DNA of 46,569 nt from Ignavibacterium sp. (GCA_020354005.1 CP070637.1:2530005-2576573), one strand, 5' to 3'; positions 7,662 through 16,060 are shown, numbered from the stretch's first letter. Notes: generated by a model from the sequence alone, not told the origin. A program made the numbers and translations.

Positions 7662-9032
7662 TTGGATTGGCAGCTTCTATTAAATGATAGCAGACTTGGT
7701 ATTGATCAATCATCTTCAAAAGATTCTTTAGATGGTAGGAGTCAGTTTCAAAAAGACTTTGACAGGGTAGTATTTTCACCGGCTTTCAGGCGGTTGCAGG
7801 ATAAGACGCAGGTATTCCCTTTACCTGAAACTGACTTTGTGCATACACGCTTAACACACAGTTTGGAAGTTGCTGTTGTTGGAAGATCACTTGGCAATCT
7901 TGTAGGCGAAAACATAATTGAACGGCATCCTGAGCTTAAAAAACAATTTAACAAGTTTCACTTTGGTGATATAATAGCGGCTGCATGTCTCGCACATGAT
8001 ATTGGCAATCCACCATTTGGTCATTCGGGTGAAGATGCGATTTCAGAATATTTTAAAAATGGAGGTGGAAAAGAATTTAAAGATAAAATTACGGATGAGA
8101 AAAAATGGTTAGATCTTATAAAGTATGAGGGCAATGCACAAGGATTCAGAATAATTACAGCTTTGCAAAATCCTGATGTTAAAGGTGGTCTGCAACTTAC
8201 ATATGCAACAATAGCGTCATTCACAAAATATCCAAGAGAATCATTTATTTCAAAAAAGCCTGTGCAGTATACGAATTATAGTGTATACAGCAAGTATGGA
8301 TTTTTTCAGGCAGAGAAAGAAATATTTAAAGAAGTTGCTGAATCTTGTAGATTGGAGTTTACTGATAAAGAAGGAAGTTATTGGTGGTTTAGACATCCAT
8401 TAGCTTTTCTTATGGAAGCGGCAGATGATATTTGTTACAGGATTATGGATTTAGAAGATGGCTTTAGATTGGGATTAGTATCATTTGCTGAAGCAGAAGA
8501 ACTAATTTTCCCTCTTGTTGATACTAGAAATTTAGAAGGATATGAAAAAAGAGATGAAAGAGAAAAGATTGGGTATCTGCGTGCGAAGGCAATCAGCGAT
8601 CTTGTAAATGAATTAGCAAAAACTTTCTTAGATGAGGAAGGGAATATTCTTTCCGGGAAACTGGATAATCATTTGATTTCCATAATTCCTAAAGCAGAAC
8701 CGTTGAAGGAGATAATGGATGTTTCGATCAACAAAATATATCGTGCAAGAAATGTTGTAGAAAGGGAAGTAGCCGGTTACGAAGTATTGGGCGGTTTGTT
8801 AGACACCTTCATTCATGCTTACAATGATTATCTTGAAAATAATTATTCAAAAAGAACCCTGGCAATAATTAATCTTTTACCAAAAAGAATTATAACTGAA
8901 GGAAATATCGATCTTTACAATCGTCTATTAACAATACTTGATTTTATTTCCGGGATGACAGATTCTTTTGCGGTTTCGCTCTTCAGAAAAATTAAGGGAA
9001 TTTCATTGCCGGAAGGCAGAGTTAGTGATTAA
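7662..9032 (+). CDS. dgt: Deoxyguanosinetriphosphate triphosphohydrolase (dGTPase, HD superfamily)
   Basis: Hydrolyses dGTP (or dNTPs) to the nucleoside plus tripolyphosphate, adjusting nucleotide pools. The 456-residue length suits the bacterial Dgt subfamily. Characteristic segments are FRRLQDKTQVFPLPETDFVHTR (about 42-63), the first metal histidine H66 in THSLEV, and the HD pair H112/D113 in CLAHDIGNPPFGHSGE. The later motif MEAADDICYRIMDLEDG supplies the last metal aspartate. It starts with TTG, supported by AAGGAG at 7648. It is convergent with gpsA, with only 4 nt between the stops. Confidence 0.95.
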   Translation: MDWQLLLNDSRLGIDQSSSKDSLDGRSQFQKDFDRVVFSPAFRRLQDKTQVFPLPETDFVHTRLTHSLEVAVVGRSLGNLVGENIIERHPELKKQFNKFHFGDIIAAACLAHDIGNPPFGHSGEDAISEYFKNGGGKEFKDKITDEKKWLDLIKYEGNAQGFRIITALQNPDVKGGLQLTYATIASFTKYPRESFISKKPVQYTNYSVYSKYGFFQAEKEIFKEVAESCRLEFTDKEGSYWWFRHPLAFLMEAADDICYRIMDLEDGFRLGLVSFAEAEELIFPLVDTRNLEGYEKRDEREKIGYLRAKAISDLVNELAKTFLDEEGNILSGKLDNHLISIIPKAEPLKEIMDVSINKIYRARNVVEREVAGYEVLGGLLDTFIHAYNDYLENNYSKRTLAIINLLPKRIITEGNIDLYNRLLTILDFISGMTDSFAVSLFRKIKGISLPEGRVSD

Positions 9033-9036
9033 CTTG

Positions 9037-10032
9037 TCACTCCACTTTCATATCACGTGTCATTAAATCAGTTGTAGCTTTTATGGGATCTTTATCTTCA
9101 AACAAAATTTTATAGACCTCATTCGTGATGGGAGTTTCAACTTCATACTTTGCTGCAAGCTGAGATGCAGAACGGCTGGTATCAATTCCTTCAGCAACCA
9201 TATCCATCTTCTTTAAAATTTGTTTTAACTTTTTCCCTTTACCAAGCTGCTCGCCCACATGCCTGTTCCGGCTATGTCGACTCATGCATGTAACTATCAA
9301 ATCACCCATACCAGAAAGACCGGCAAAAGTTTCGGGATTTGCTCCCATTGCCAATCCAAGGCGTGATATTTCAGCAACACCACGTGTCATAATTGCGGCT
9401 TTTGTGTTATCCCCAAATCCGGCACCGTCTATTATACCCGCACCAATTGCAATAACATTCTTAAAAGCACCACCAAGTTCAACACCGAGTATATCGGTAG
9501 AAGAATAAACCCGAAAGTAGGAAGTCATAAAAGCTGCCTGAATAGTTTTTGAAGTATCTTTATTTTCGGAAGCTGCAGTAACGGCAGTTGGAATTCTCCG
9601 GCTTACTTCTTCAGCATGCGATGGACCTGATAGTGCTCCCAATTGTCCTGTATCAAGTGAAGAGTGAACATCTTCTAACATTTGATTCATTGTTAGCAGC
9701 GTTCCCTTTTCAATACCTTTTGAGACACTTACAAGTATTGAATTTCTAATTTCTGAGTAGTCAATCTTCTTAACAACACCTCTTAAAAATTGGGAAGGCA
9801 CCGCAAGCACTATCAGGTTTTTATCCTTTGCAGATTCTTTTAAGTCGTAAGAGATTTTTATTTCATCCGGAATGGTAACTTTTGGTAAGTATCTGGAGTT
9901 TACTCTCTTTTTAATTAGTTCCTTGGCGTAACTTTTGAAATACTCCCAGAGAGTAACATTATGACCGTTATAATGAAGTAATATAGCAAGAGTAGTTCCC
10001 CATCCTCCGGCACCGAGTACGGAGATCTTCAT
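9037..10032 (-). CDS. gpsA: NAD(P)+-dependent glycerol-3-phosphate dehydrogenase
   Basis: Reduces dihydroxyacetone phosphate to sn-glycerol-3-phosphate, the backbone for phospholipid synthesis. Of 331 residues, typical. The Rossmann GAGGWGTTLA is at residues 7-16. SGPSHAEEV at 135-143 and the catalytic lysine K191 in LGGAFKNVIAIGAGI are conserved. GLSGMGDLIVTCMSRHSRNR is the GpsA C-terminal substrate signature. It lies 8 nt downstream of plsY on the same strand; the pair supplies glycerol-3-phosphate and then acylates it. It faces dgt head-on with a 4-nt gap and no terminator hairpin. Confidence 0.96.
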   Translation of the reverse strand: MKISVLGAGGWGTTLAILLHYNGHNVTLWEYFKSYAKELIKKRVNSRYLPKVTIPDEIKISYDLKESAKDKNLIVLAVPSQFLRGVVKKIDYSEIRNSILVSVSKGIEKGTLLTMNQMLEDVHSSLDTGQLGALSGPSHAEEVSRRIPTAVTAASENKDTSKTIQAAFMTSYFRVYSSTDILGVELGGAFKNVIAIGAGIIDGAGFGDNTKAAIMTRGVAEISRLGLAMGANPETFAGLSGMGDLIVTCMSRHSRNRHVGEQLGKGKKLKQILKKMDMVAEGIDTSRSASQLAAKYEVETPITNEVYKILFEDKDPIKATTDLMTRDMKVE

Positions 10033-10040
10033 TTACGTTT

Positions 10041-10709
10041 TCAGGATTTAGTTTTTTTCTTAAAACTTAATTTATTTTCTGTACCGTTTAACAAGCGGAC
10101 AACATTTTTTCGATGTGTGTAAATCACCAGCACGGTTACAAATATAATGAATGGAAGTAACGTTGCATATCCGCTAATGTGTTCGTGAAATACATTCTCT
10201 CGTAAAACAAGAGATATCGGAATAGAGATAGCACCAATTAAAGATCCTAGTGATACATATCTTGATATTGAAACAACAACCAAAAATACACCAATGGCTA
10301 TCAACATATCGATTGTAACTAACATTAAGAGCATACCCAATGCTGTAGCAATACCCTTACCACCCTTAAATCCGGCAAAGATCGTCCATACGTGACCAAT
10401 CACAGCTGCTATACCTGCAATAATTTGTACAAGAGTAAAGTCATCAAACGGTGATACGTTTACGAATGGGAGCGGACCGTAATGCAATCTGGCAATTACA
10501 ACTACAGCAAAGGCACCTTTTAATGCGTCAAACAAAATAACAAGAAGTCCATGTTTCCAGCCGAGCACACGCATGACATTTGTACCCCCGGCATTGCCGC
10601 TGCCATGCTGGCGAATATCAATTCCTTTCGATGCCTTGGCTACAATAATGCTGGTTGGAATTGATCCGACCAGGTAGGATAATATTACAATTATTGCTAA
10701 TAAAAACAT
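10041..10709 (-). CDS. plsY: Glycerol-3-phosphate acyltransferase PlsY
   Basis: Polytopic membrane enzyme that transfers an acyl group from acyl phosphate to glycerol-3-phosphate, the first step of phospholipid synthesis. Motifs: LVGSIPTSIIV at the first membrane segment, then HGSGNAGGTNVMRVLG and GHVWTIFAGFKGGKGIAT, both PlsY signatures. About five hydrophobic segments. The frame is open back to a TTG at 10733 (230 residues), but the ATG at 10709 gives a 222-residue protein whose N-terminus (MFLLAIIVILSYLVGSIP) fits the family better. Neither start has a clear ribosome binding site. A basic tail (NKLSFKKKTKS) ends the protein. Operon with gpsA. Confidence 0.93.
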   Translation of the reverse strand: MFLLAIIVILSYLVGSIPTSIIVAKASKGIDIRQHGSGNAGGTNVMRVLGWKHGLLVILFDALKGAFAVVVIARLHYGPLPFVNVSPFDDFTLVQIIAGIAAVIGHVWTIFAGFKGGKGIATALGMLLMLVTIDMLIAIGVFLVVVSISRYVSLGSLIGAISIPISLVLRENVFHEHISGYATLLPFIIFVTVLVIYTHRKNVVRLLNGTENKLSFKKKTKS

Positions 10710-10859
10710 ATTTTCAGATATAATTTGAAACAAAATTTAACTATTATATTACTCACAAACAACGTAAAACCTTATTCAACTAGGGTTATTGAATAATTGG
10801 TGTATTCTATTAGATGTCTTGTTTTACAGATGATTCCAAGTATTAACAATTTATTTATA

Positions 10860-12341
10860 TTACTTATTACCCCAGTAATTTTCTAAACTCCTATCCGATT
10901 GCACTTTAATATAATCAACAACATCCTTCACATAATTTAGACTTCTCATTCCAACCAAGGTTGATGAAATCTCGGACAGCGAGTTTATGAACATCAAAGA
11001 TTTCTGTGATAAATTTAAATTTCGTTCTGTTTCATCCAGATATTCATCTAGCTCATTATGTAAGATCTTATTCTTTTCATTCCAATGACGTGCCAGATCG
11101 CTTTCCACCGAATCTAATGCAATATTTACAGTTAGTGCATAGTTATTTAGTCTGTTCACAATGTGTTTTCCCTGACCGAAATATTTACCGATTTCGTTGA
11201 TCGCGAAATTCGCTCTCGGAATGAGATACATTCCTTTCATATCCTTAAACTGGTTTGGACTTTCAAACCTATCATAGTTGGATTCTAATATCATGCCCGT
11301 AGAAAGACATTGAATCAGATTATTTTTATCAACCGATTCGATTTCAATCTTATTTACGAATTCCTCAACGAGTTCATCTTCAGTTTTGATTAAGTCAGAG
11401 ATTAGATCTGATATTTCATCTCTATTTCTATCCTCGCTTAGGGAAAAATCTGCAAGACGAACAATCCTATTATTGGAAATTGCATTTAATGGACGGTTAA
11501 CAATTGTAGCAAGGTTTTTTTCACTTGTAAAGTCAAGTAATGTTTTTTTCCCCTGCTGCTGGTTCTTATTTGTTACAGCACCCTTCTCGATTAAGTTTAG
11601 TGGGAATTGGATAACTGCGAAATGATTATCATCAGATATCCCTGAAGCAATTTCATATACTTTTTCAAGTGAATTAAAATTATTCTTCTCTGGTGTTTCT
11701 ACAAAGGTATTTGAAGATATACCGTAATATGAAATCCTGCCGTTCTTTACTTCTGTTTCCAGATGAAGAAATGCTTCCTTAATTCTCTTGTAATATTCAT
11801 CCCGTTTCTCCTCTAAAGAAGCAAGATTGGAATATGTAAGAAAGTATTCTGGATTGTGAAGTAAGTAGACATCAATCTTATTCAGCTGAAGACGTTCAAG
11901 TGAGTTATCTATCTGTACTTTCAGAAATTCCGGATGTATGCAATGCCATAAATCGGGACTGCACTTCACAACTTCTGGAAATGGATTTCCAGCTTCTTCT
12001 CTTTCGCTAGCGTACTTTAAATTATCAACCTGAAGATAACCACCTTTTGTTACAATGATTATTTCATCTAGTATATTTCTGTTTCTGGTTGTGAGCTTTC
12101 TTAAAACATTGCCCACTAATTTTTCACTCCCGCCGCTTGCATAGTTAGAAGAAGTATCAATTAAATTAATTCCATTATCCAATGCGAATTCAAGTGCTTT
12201 ATGGTGTTCCAATATTGCATCATCAACACGATAGCAGCCAAACCCACAGATACTTGTTGTTAAGTCTGTTTTACCTAATTTTTTGAATTTCAAATCAGGA
12301 TATTTTGATACATAGGCTTTAGTTGAATTTACTGTTGCCAA
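10860..12341 (-). CDS. Aldo/keto reductase family protein with a long C-terminal extension
   Basis: NAD(P)H-dependent oxidoreductase of the AKR TIM-barrel fold. Visible active-site residues are D62 and Y67 (LIDTSSNYASGGSEKLVG), K99 in IIVTKGGY, and a histidine in YLLHNPEYF near residue 162, completing the D-Y-K-H tetrad. An AKR is usually about 320 residues; this one is 493. The extra C-terminal third (roughly 330-493) is helical-looking, with a WNEKNKILHNELDEYLDET stretch. The typical closing AKR motif appears late (SLSEISSTLVGMRSLNYVKDVV), so the extra sequence is an insertion before the last barrel elements rather than a simple tail. The start is TTG with AGGAA 4 nt upstream; no ATG exists nearby. 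The substrate is unknown. Confidence 0.85.
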   Translation of the reverse strand: MATVNSTKAYVSKYPDLKFKKLGKTDLTTSICGFGCYRVDDAILEHHKALEFALDNGINLIDTSSNYASGGSEKLVGNVLRKLTTRNRNILDEIIIVTKGGYLQVDNLKYASEREEAGNPFPEVVKCSPDLWHCIHPEFLKVQIDNSLERLQLNKIDVYLLHNPEYFLTYSNLASLEEKRDEYYKRIKEAFLHLETEVKNGRISYYGISSNTFVETPEKNNFNSLEKVYEIASGISDDNHFAVIQFPLNLIEKGAVTNKNQQQGKKTLLDFTSEKNLATIVNRPLNAISNNRIVRLADFSLSEDRNRDEISDLISDLIKTEDELVEEFVNKIEIESVDKNNLIQCLSTGMILESNYDRFESPNQFKDMKGMYLIPRANFAINEIGKYFGQGKHIVNRLNNYALTVNIALDSVESDLARHWNEKNKILHNELDEYLDETERNLNLSQKSLMFINSLSEISSTLVGMRSLNYVKDVVDYIKVQSDRSLENYWGNK

Positions 12342-12464
12342 ATTGTTCCTATTTTAATTGAAAATAAATGTAATTTAGATAAAATCCTGTAATTATCTTA
12401 AAATGTTAGTTTAGGTTCAGAAAGAAAGCGGCTGAGGAATTAGGATAAGGAAGAGAGATATGAA

Positions 12465-12491
12465 GAGCTGTCTTTATAAAAAAGACAGCTC
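12465..12491 (-). terminator. Hairpin downstream of the outer-membrane protein gene
   Basis: An 11-bp perfect stem: GAGCTGTCTTT (12465-12475) pairs with AAAGACAGCTC (12481-12491) around a 5-nt loop. It begins 17 nt past the stop of the minus-strand barrel protein. The following T-run is weak (TTCATATCTC), so termination may be partial or factor-aided. Confidence 0.6.
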
Positions 12492-12507
12492 AAAGAAAAT
12501 TGAATTG

Positions 12508-13179
12508 TTACTTAATGTTTAATGTTGCACCAAGTGAATATGTTGTAGCATCATTTCCATCACCAATAACTCCAAAGGTAACATTGGGGGAAAGAGTTAC
12601 AATCATATTTGGTGAAACATCAAAAGCAAAGCCAGCAAAAAGACTAAGATCACCATGGTTGTCAGTAAAGTCTGTTTCATTACCTGCCTCATCTTCAAGT
12701 TTCATCGATGTAAATGCATACTCAAAGTTAGCACCCGGTACAATCTGAACAGATTTCGATACTCTGAAGTGACCACCAAAAATAGCATACAAAGGAATTG
12801 AAGAACCACTGGCACTGAGATTAGCTTGATCCAATGCATCACTGCTGAATGAATCAAACTCATAACCTGCACCGATACCAAGTGAAACAGGTATACGGGA
12901 GTTGTACTTAAGTGCCCAGAAGGTAACAGATGGTCCAATAGCTAATGAAGATAAATCTGTATCATCAACCGAAGCGTTTCTTACGTTTACTGAGAATGTT
13001 ACAAGCCCATCATATGTATAAGCAAAGTTTCCTCCGTATGCAGAAACATCTTCGTTAGCATTATAGCCAGCCCCGATTGAAAATGCATTCTGCCCCTTTT
13101 GAATAATAATACCCTGAGAATAAAGAGCCATGGAAAAGAGTATTACCATCAACAAGGATAATCTGATTAAAGATTTCAT
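12508..13179 (-). CDS. Secreted outer-membrane beta-barrel-like protein
   Basis: A 223-residue protein with a clear N-terminal signal peptide (MKSLIRLSLLMVILFSMALY then SQG). The mature part has alternating strands rich in Gly, Ser, Thr and aromatics (FSIGAGYNANEDVSAYGGNFAYTYD, VPGANFEYAFTSMKLEDE, LFAGFAFDVSPNMIVTLSPNVTFG) and ends in TYSLGATLNIK, as expected for an 8-stranded OmpA/OprF-like barrel. The frame is open 29 codons further upstream (to 13266), but the ATG at 13177-13179 directly precedes the signal peptide, so I start there. No named family is recognised. It sits alone, closed by the hairpin at 12465-12491. Confidence 0.85.
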   Translation of the reverse strand: MKSLIRLSLLMVILFSMALYSQGIIIQKGQNAFSIGAGYNANEDVSAYGGNFAYTYDGLVTFSVNVRNASVDDTDLSSLAIGPSVTFWALKYNSRIPVSLGIGAGYEFDSFSSDALDQANLSASGSSIPLYAIFGGHFRVSKSVQIVPGANFEYAFTSMKLEDEAGNETDFTDNHGDLSLFAGFAFDVSPNMIVTLSPNVTFGVIGDGNDATTYSLGATLNIK

Positions 13180-13531
13180 GAGAAACCTATAAGTTGTTGG
13201 TAAATAATATTTAACAAGGATTTTGTTCAAATCCTCAACTGTACCCGTTAACAAGTGTAATGCCACGGATTCTTATTAAAAATGGTTAAAAATCAGGCTA
13301 TTACGCTTGATTCATAGTAATAAATGCCGCTGAAACGACAGATAAATTTTAGAGAAATGAGACTGATTATAAAATTAAGTGTAAAAAGTGAGCTAATAAA
13401 TATTAATCAAATTGCTTCAATTTAATCGAATATCAAAACAAATAACTAGGATTGGTTTATAAAGGTAAAAACGACTGCTTTCCGTCTCAGGGTGTCATAA
13501 CTGTAATCAAAATATTTAAAATAGCTCTTTT
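13180..13531. other. Intergenic region between divergent barrel gene and small basic gene
   Basis: About 350 nt of AT-rich sequence between divergent genes. It must hold the promoter of the minus-strand barrel gene, but I find no convincing -35/-10 or TAnnTTTG pair for it. No RNA gene, repeat or further open frame with coding character was recognised up to the promoter at 13532. Confidence 0.5.
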
Positions 13532-13562
13532 TTTGATTTTTTTATAACATTCCATATATTTG
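13532..13562 (+). promoter_or_regulatory. Bacteroidota-type promoter (TTTG-N19-TAnnTTTG)
   Basis: TTTG at 13532-13535, a 19-nt spacer, then TATATTTG at 13555-13562. This is an exact fit to the Bacteroidota primary-sigma consensus and lies 25 nt upstream of a small-gene ATG that has its own Shine-Dalgarno. Confidence 0.75.
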
Positions 13563-13587
13563 CACGCAAAAACTAAGGAATAGTAAT

Positions 13588-13752
13588 ATGTCAAAATCAC
13601 AATCATTTGCAGATAAATCGAAGGCCAAAAAAAAGGCTGATCATATAACGGTTAAACTAGTAAAATCTGTTAAATCGGAAAAAGGAACTTATAAATTCAA
13701 TGAAAAATATGTTCGATTAGCAGATATTAGTAAAGTAACTGAATTAAAGTAA
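13588..13752 (+). CDS. Small basic protein, 54 aa, possibly ribosome-associated (DUF4295-like)
   Basis: Encodes 54 residues beginning MSKSQSFADKSKAKKKADHI and ending with the block TYKFNEKYVRLADISKVTEL. It is very lysine-rich. Evidence that it is real: ATG with AAGGAA 7 nt upstream, a consensus promoter at 13532-13562, and a strong terminator 14 nt after the stop. The 'VKLVKSVKSEKGTYKFNEKYV' type pattern (basic strand, KxGxYxF, EKxV) resembles from memory the short DUF4295 proteins encoded near bL28/bL33 genes in Bacteroidota. That resemblance is unverified, and no ribosomal protein gene is adjacent here. Compact basic character and strong signals suggest high expression. Confidence 0.75.
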   Translation: MSKSQSFADKSKAKKKADHITVKLVKSVKSEKGTYKFNEKYVRLADISKVTELK

Positions 13753-13765
13753 TAACCTTCATTTT

Positions 13766-13789
13766 AAGCGGTTTTTGCCGCTTTTTTTA
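13766..13789 (+). terminator. Rho-independent terminator of the small basic gene
   Basis: AAGCGG (13766-13771), loop TTTTTG, CCGCTT (13778-13783), then a run of T to 13788. A classical intrinsic terminator directly after the 54-residue gene. Confidence 0.88.
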
Positions 13790-13994
13790 TTTTTTCCTCT
13801 CATTTCGCCCTGAATTTCCTTTCTAGTCACTAATTCTTATGCTTGACTAATAATAAAAATTTATTAAATTGTTTTTAAGCATATCACTTTTAATAAAGAT
13901 GTAATTCTAACCGAGTTTCATCTGTTAAAAATATTATGTTAGAGGTGCCCGAATATTCCTACTGTTGTATTTGTAGTAATCAATCAATCGGAGA

Positions 13995-15395
13995 ATGTTT
14001 AGAGTGATTTCTCATAAAAAAATGAAATTCTATGGGTTGAGGGATTTAGATAACATTCCTCAACTTCAAAATTTATCCGCTGATCAACGCTTTGCCATTA
14101 AAGTTGTTTCTTCAGTTCTTCCTTTCCGTGTGAATAATTATATAATAGAAGAACTTATTGACTGGGATAATGTGCCCGAAGATCCAATCTTCCAACTGAC
14201 ATTTATGCAAAAGGAAATGCTTTCAGATGATCAGTTCAGAAGGATGGCATTTACATTAAGTAATAATCATACCTTTGAAGAAATTCAAAGTGCTGCAGAG
14301 GATATTAGGCTTGAATTAAATCCACATCCTGCTGGGCAAATGACTTTAAATGTTCCTTTAATGTTTGATGAGCCTGTAAAAGGTGTTCAGCATAAATACA
14401 GGGAAACTGTTCTTATTTTTCCTTCAAGTGGGCAGACCTGCCATTCATATTGTACATTCTGTTTTAGATGGGCGCAGTTCGTTGGAATGAATGACCTTAA
14501 ATTTGCAACCGATGAGGCAAAGAGTTTTCAGGATTATTTAGCAGCTAATAAAGGTGTTACTGATTTATTGTTAACTGGTGGAGATCCGATGATAATGAGT
14601 GCCAGAAATCTTGCAGCATACATTGAACCGTTTCTTGAGTCAGAATTTGAACATATTCGAAATATTAGGATTGGAACAAAGTCCGTTGCATACTGGCCAT
14701 ACAAATTTGTTACTGATAAAGATGCTGATGATACACTAAGGCTGTTTGAGAGAGTAGTAAATTCAGGTAAGCACCTTGCAATCATGGGCCATTACAATCA
14801 TTGGAAAGAATTATCTACGGATGTTGCTCAGGAAGCCATCAGAAGAATCAGAAGCACGGGCGCCCAAATAAGAACTCAATCGCCGTTAGTAAAAAATGTT
14901 AACGATTCACCTGATGTCTGGGCAAGAATGTGGAAAGAACAAGTTAAGCTTGGGTGCATACCTTACTACTTTTTTGTTGAAAGAAATACCGGTGCAAAAA
15001 ATTATTTTTCAATCCCGCTTTACAAAGCTTATCAGATTTATAGAGAAGCATATCAGGAACTCTCCGGACTTAGCCGAACTGTAAGGGGTCCGTCAATGTC
15101 AGCTCTTCCGGGTAAGGTATCAATTGAAGGAGTAACCCAAATTAATGGTGAAAAAGTATTTGTGTTAACTCTATTGCAGGCAAGGAATCCTGAGTGGGTT
15201 AAAAAACCATTCTTTGCTAAGTACAGTGAAAAAGCTACCTGGCTAACTGATTTAAGGCCTGCATTCGGTAGAGATAAATTCTTTTATCAAGATGAACTAA
15301 ACCAAATGATAAGAGCAAACAACGGGCAGTTCTATTTTAATCGTAGCGAAGATTATGAAATGATTGAGAATACTTCTTTTGATGCGGATGAATAA
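13995..15395 (+). CDS. KamA-family radical SAM protein with altered substrate pocket
   Basis: A 466-residue homolog of lysine 2,3-aminomutase. The SAM cluster motif is C149, C153, C156 (GQTCHSYCTFCFRW), followed by LLLTGGDPMIM and a MGHYNHWKEL segment matching THFNHPWEI of KamA. Aligning with the kamA product of this window, the first lysine-binding aspartate becomes R330 (VERNTGAKNYF). The second becomes S367, seven residues before the likely PLP lysine K374 (PSMSALPGK). So lysine is an unlikely substrate; an acidic amino acid is possible, as in glutamate 2,3-aminomutase where basic and amide residues occupy these sites. The ATG at 13995 has GGAG only 1 nt away; an ATG at 14022 (MKFYGLRDLDN) is a credible alternative. 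Monocistronic, ending at 15420-15450. Confidence 0.88.
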   Translation: MFRVISHKKMKFYGLRDLDNIPQLQNLSADQRFAIKVVSSVLPFRVNNYIIEELIDWDNVPEDPIFQLTFMQKEMLSDDQFRRMAFTLSNNHTFEEIQSAAEDIRLELNPHPAGQMTLNVPLMFDEPVKGVQHKYRETVLIFPSSGQTCHSYCTFCFRWAQFVGMNDLKFATDEAKSFQDYLAANKGVTDLLLTGGDPMIMSARNLAAYIEPFLESEFEHIRNIRIGTKSVAYWPYKFVTDKDADDTLRLFERVVNSGKHLAIMGHYNHWKELSTDVAQEAIRRIRSTGAQIRTQSPLVKNVNDSPDVWARMWKEQVKLGCIPYYFFVERNTGAKNYFSIPLYKAYQIYREAYQELSGLSRTVRGPSMSALPGKVSIEGVTQINGEKVFVLTLLQARNPEWVKKPFFAKYSEKATWLTDLRPAFGRDKFFYQDELNQMIRANNGQFYFNRSEDYEMIENTSFDADE

Positions 15396-15419
15396 AGAAG
15401 CGAATTTCTTACTCTAAAG

Positions 15420-15450
15420 TGCTTTGATACTGGATATCAAAGCATTTTTT
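15420..15450 (+). terminator. Rho-independent terminator of the second KamA-family gene
   Basis: TGCTTTGATA (15420-15429) and TATCAAAGCA (15435-15444) form a perfect 10-bp stem with a CTGGA loop, followed by six T. On the minus strand no T-run follows, so it acts on the plus-strand gene only. Confidence 0.9.
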
Positions 15451-15469
15451 GTTTTAAAGAAAAAGGGAT

Positions 15470-15985
15470 TTATTCCAGGTTAAATAGCTCCATAGTTCTG
15501 CTTCCTTCCAAAGTCAGCAATTTTTCTTTCAATTCGATACCGCCGCCATAACCAACCATAGATCCGTCTGCACCTATGACCCGGTGGCAGGGGATTACAA
15601 TTGGAACTGGGTTTAAACCATTTGCATTTGCAACTGCTCTTATCAGTTTTTTGTCACCCAATCTAATTGCTAATGTTTGATAGCTAATGGTTTGTCCAAA
15701 GGGAATTTTCAGTAGCTCGTGCCAAACACTTTTTTGGAATTCAGTTCCTTCTATCTCAAGCGGCAAATTAAACTTTCTTCTTTCTCTGTTAAAATACTCC
15801 TGCAACTGGAAGTAAGCACTATGCAGCCGGGGATCATTTGGATTAACTCTATATTTCTCTGAGAGGTTATCAGTGTCTTCGGAGTTGAAAATGATATTCC
15901 GAATTCCTGATTCTGTGGCAATAACTGTGAATTGAATATTATCTATAACAAAAGAGGCATGGTATTTAGTTTCGGTTGACAACAT
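15470..15985 (-). CDS. ogt: Methylated-DNA--[protein]-cysteine S-methyltransferase
   Basis: Suicide repair protein that moves the alkyl group from O6-alkylguanine to its own cysteine. 171 residues, typical of Ogt. The active site is PCHRV with C133 (PIVIPCHRVIGADGSMVGYGGG). The helix-turn-helix region FQKSVWHELLKIPFGQTISYQTLA and the RAVANANGLNP segment with the arginine finger are present. It is transcribed alone; the upstream nfu gene on the same strand ends in a strong terminator. Confidence 0.95.
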   Translation of the reverse strand: MLSTETKYHASFVIDNIQFTVIATESGIRNIIFNSEDTDNLSEKYRVNPNDPRLHSAYFQLQEYFNRERRKFNLPLEIEGTEFQKSVWHELLKIPFGQTISYQTLAIRLGDKKLIRAVANANGLNPVPIVIPCHRVIGADGSMVGYGGGIELKEKLLTLEGSRTMELFNLE

Positions 15986-16005
15986 TGATAATAATATTAC
16001 TTAAT

Positions 16006-16039
16006 AAAAAAAGGGAAGAAGTTTTTGGTACTTCTTCCC
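16006..16039 (-). terminator. Rho-independent terminator of nfu
   Basis: GGGAAGAAGT (16013-16022) and ACTTCTTCCC (16030-16039) form a 10-bp stem. Read on the minus strand it is followed by seven T (16012-16006). It separates nfu from ogt. Confidence 0.9.
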
Positions 16040-16060
16040 CAAATGAAAATGTTCCAAATA

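Noticed and set aside
10772-10796. 8-bp inverted repeat TTATTCAA/TTGAATAA between plsY and the aldo/keto reductase gene as a terminator
   Set aside because: The stem is AT-rich and short with a 9-nt loop and no T-run on the minus strand, so it is weak as a terminator.
12500-12748. 82-codon plus-strand frame opposite the barrel protein
   Set aside because: Antisense to a gene with a convincing signal peptide and beta-strand pattern; no independent evidence.
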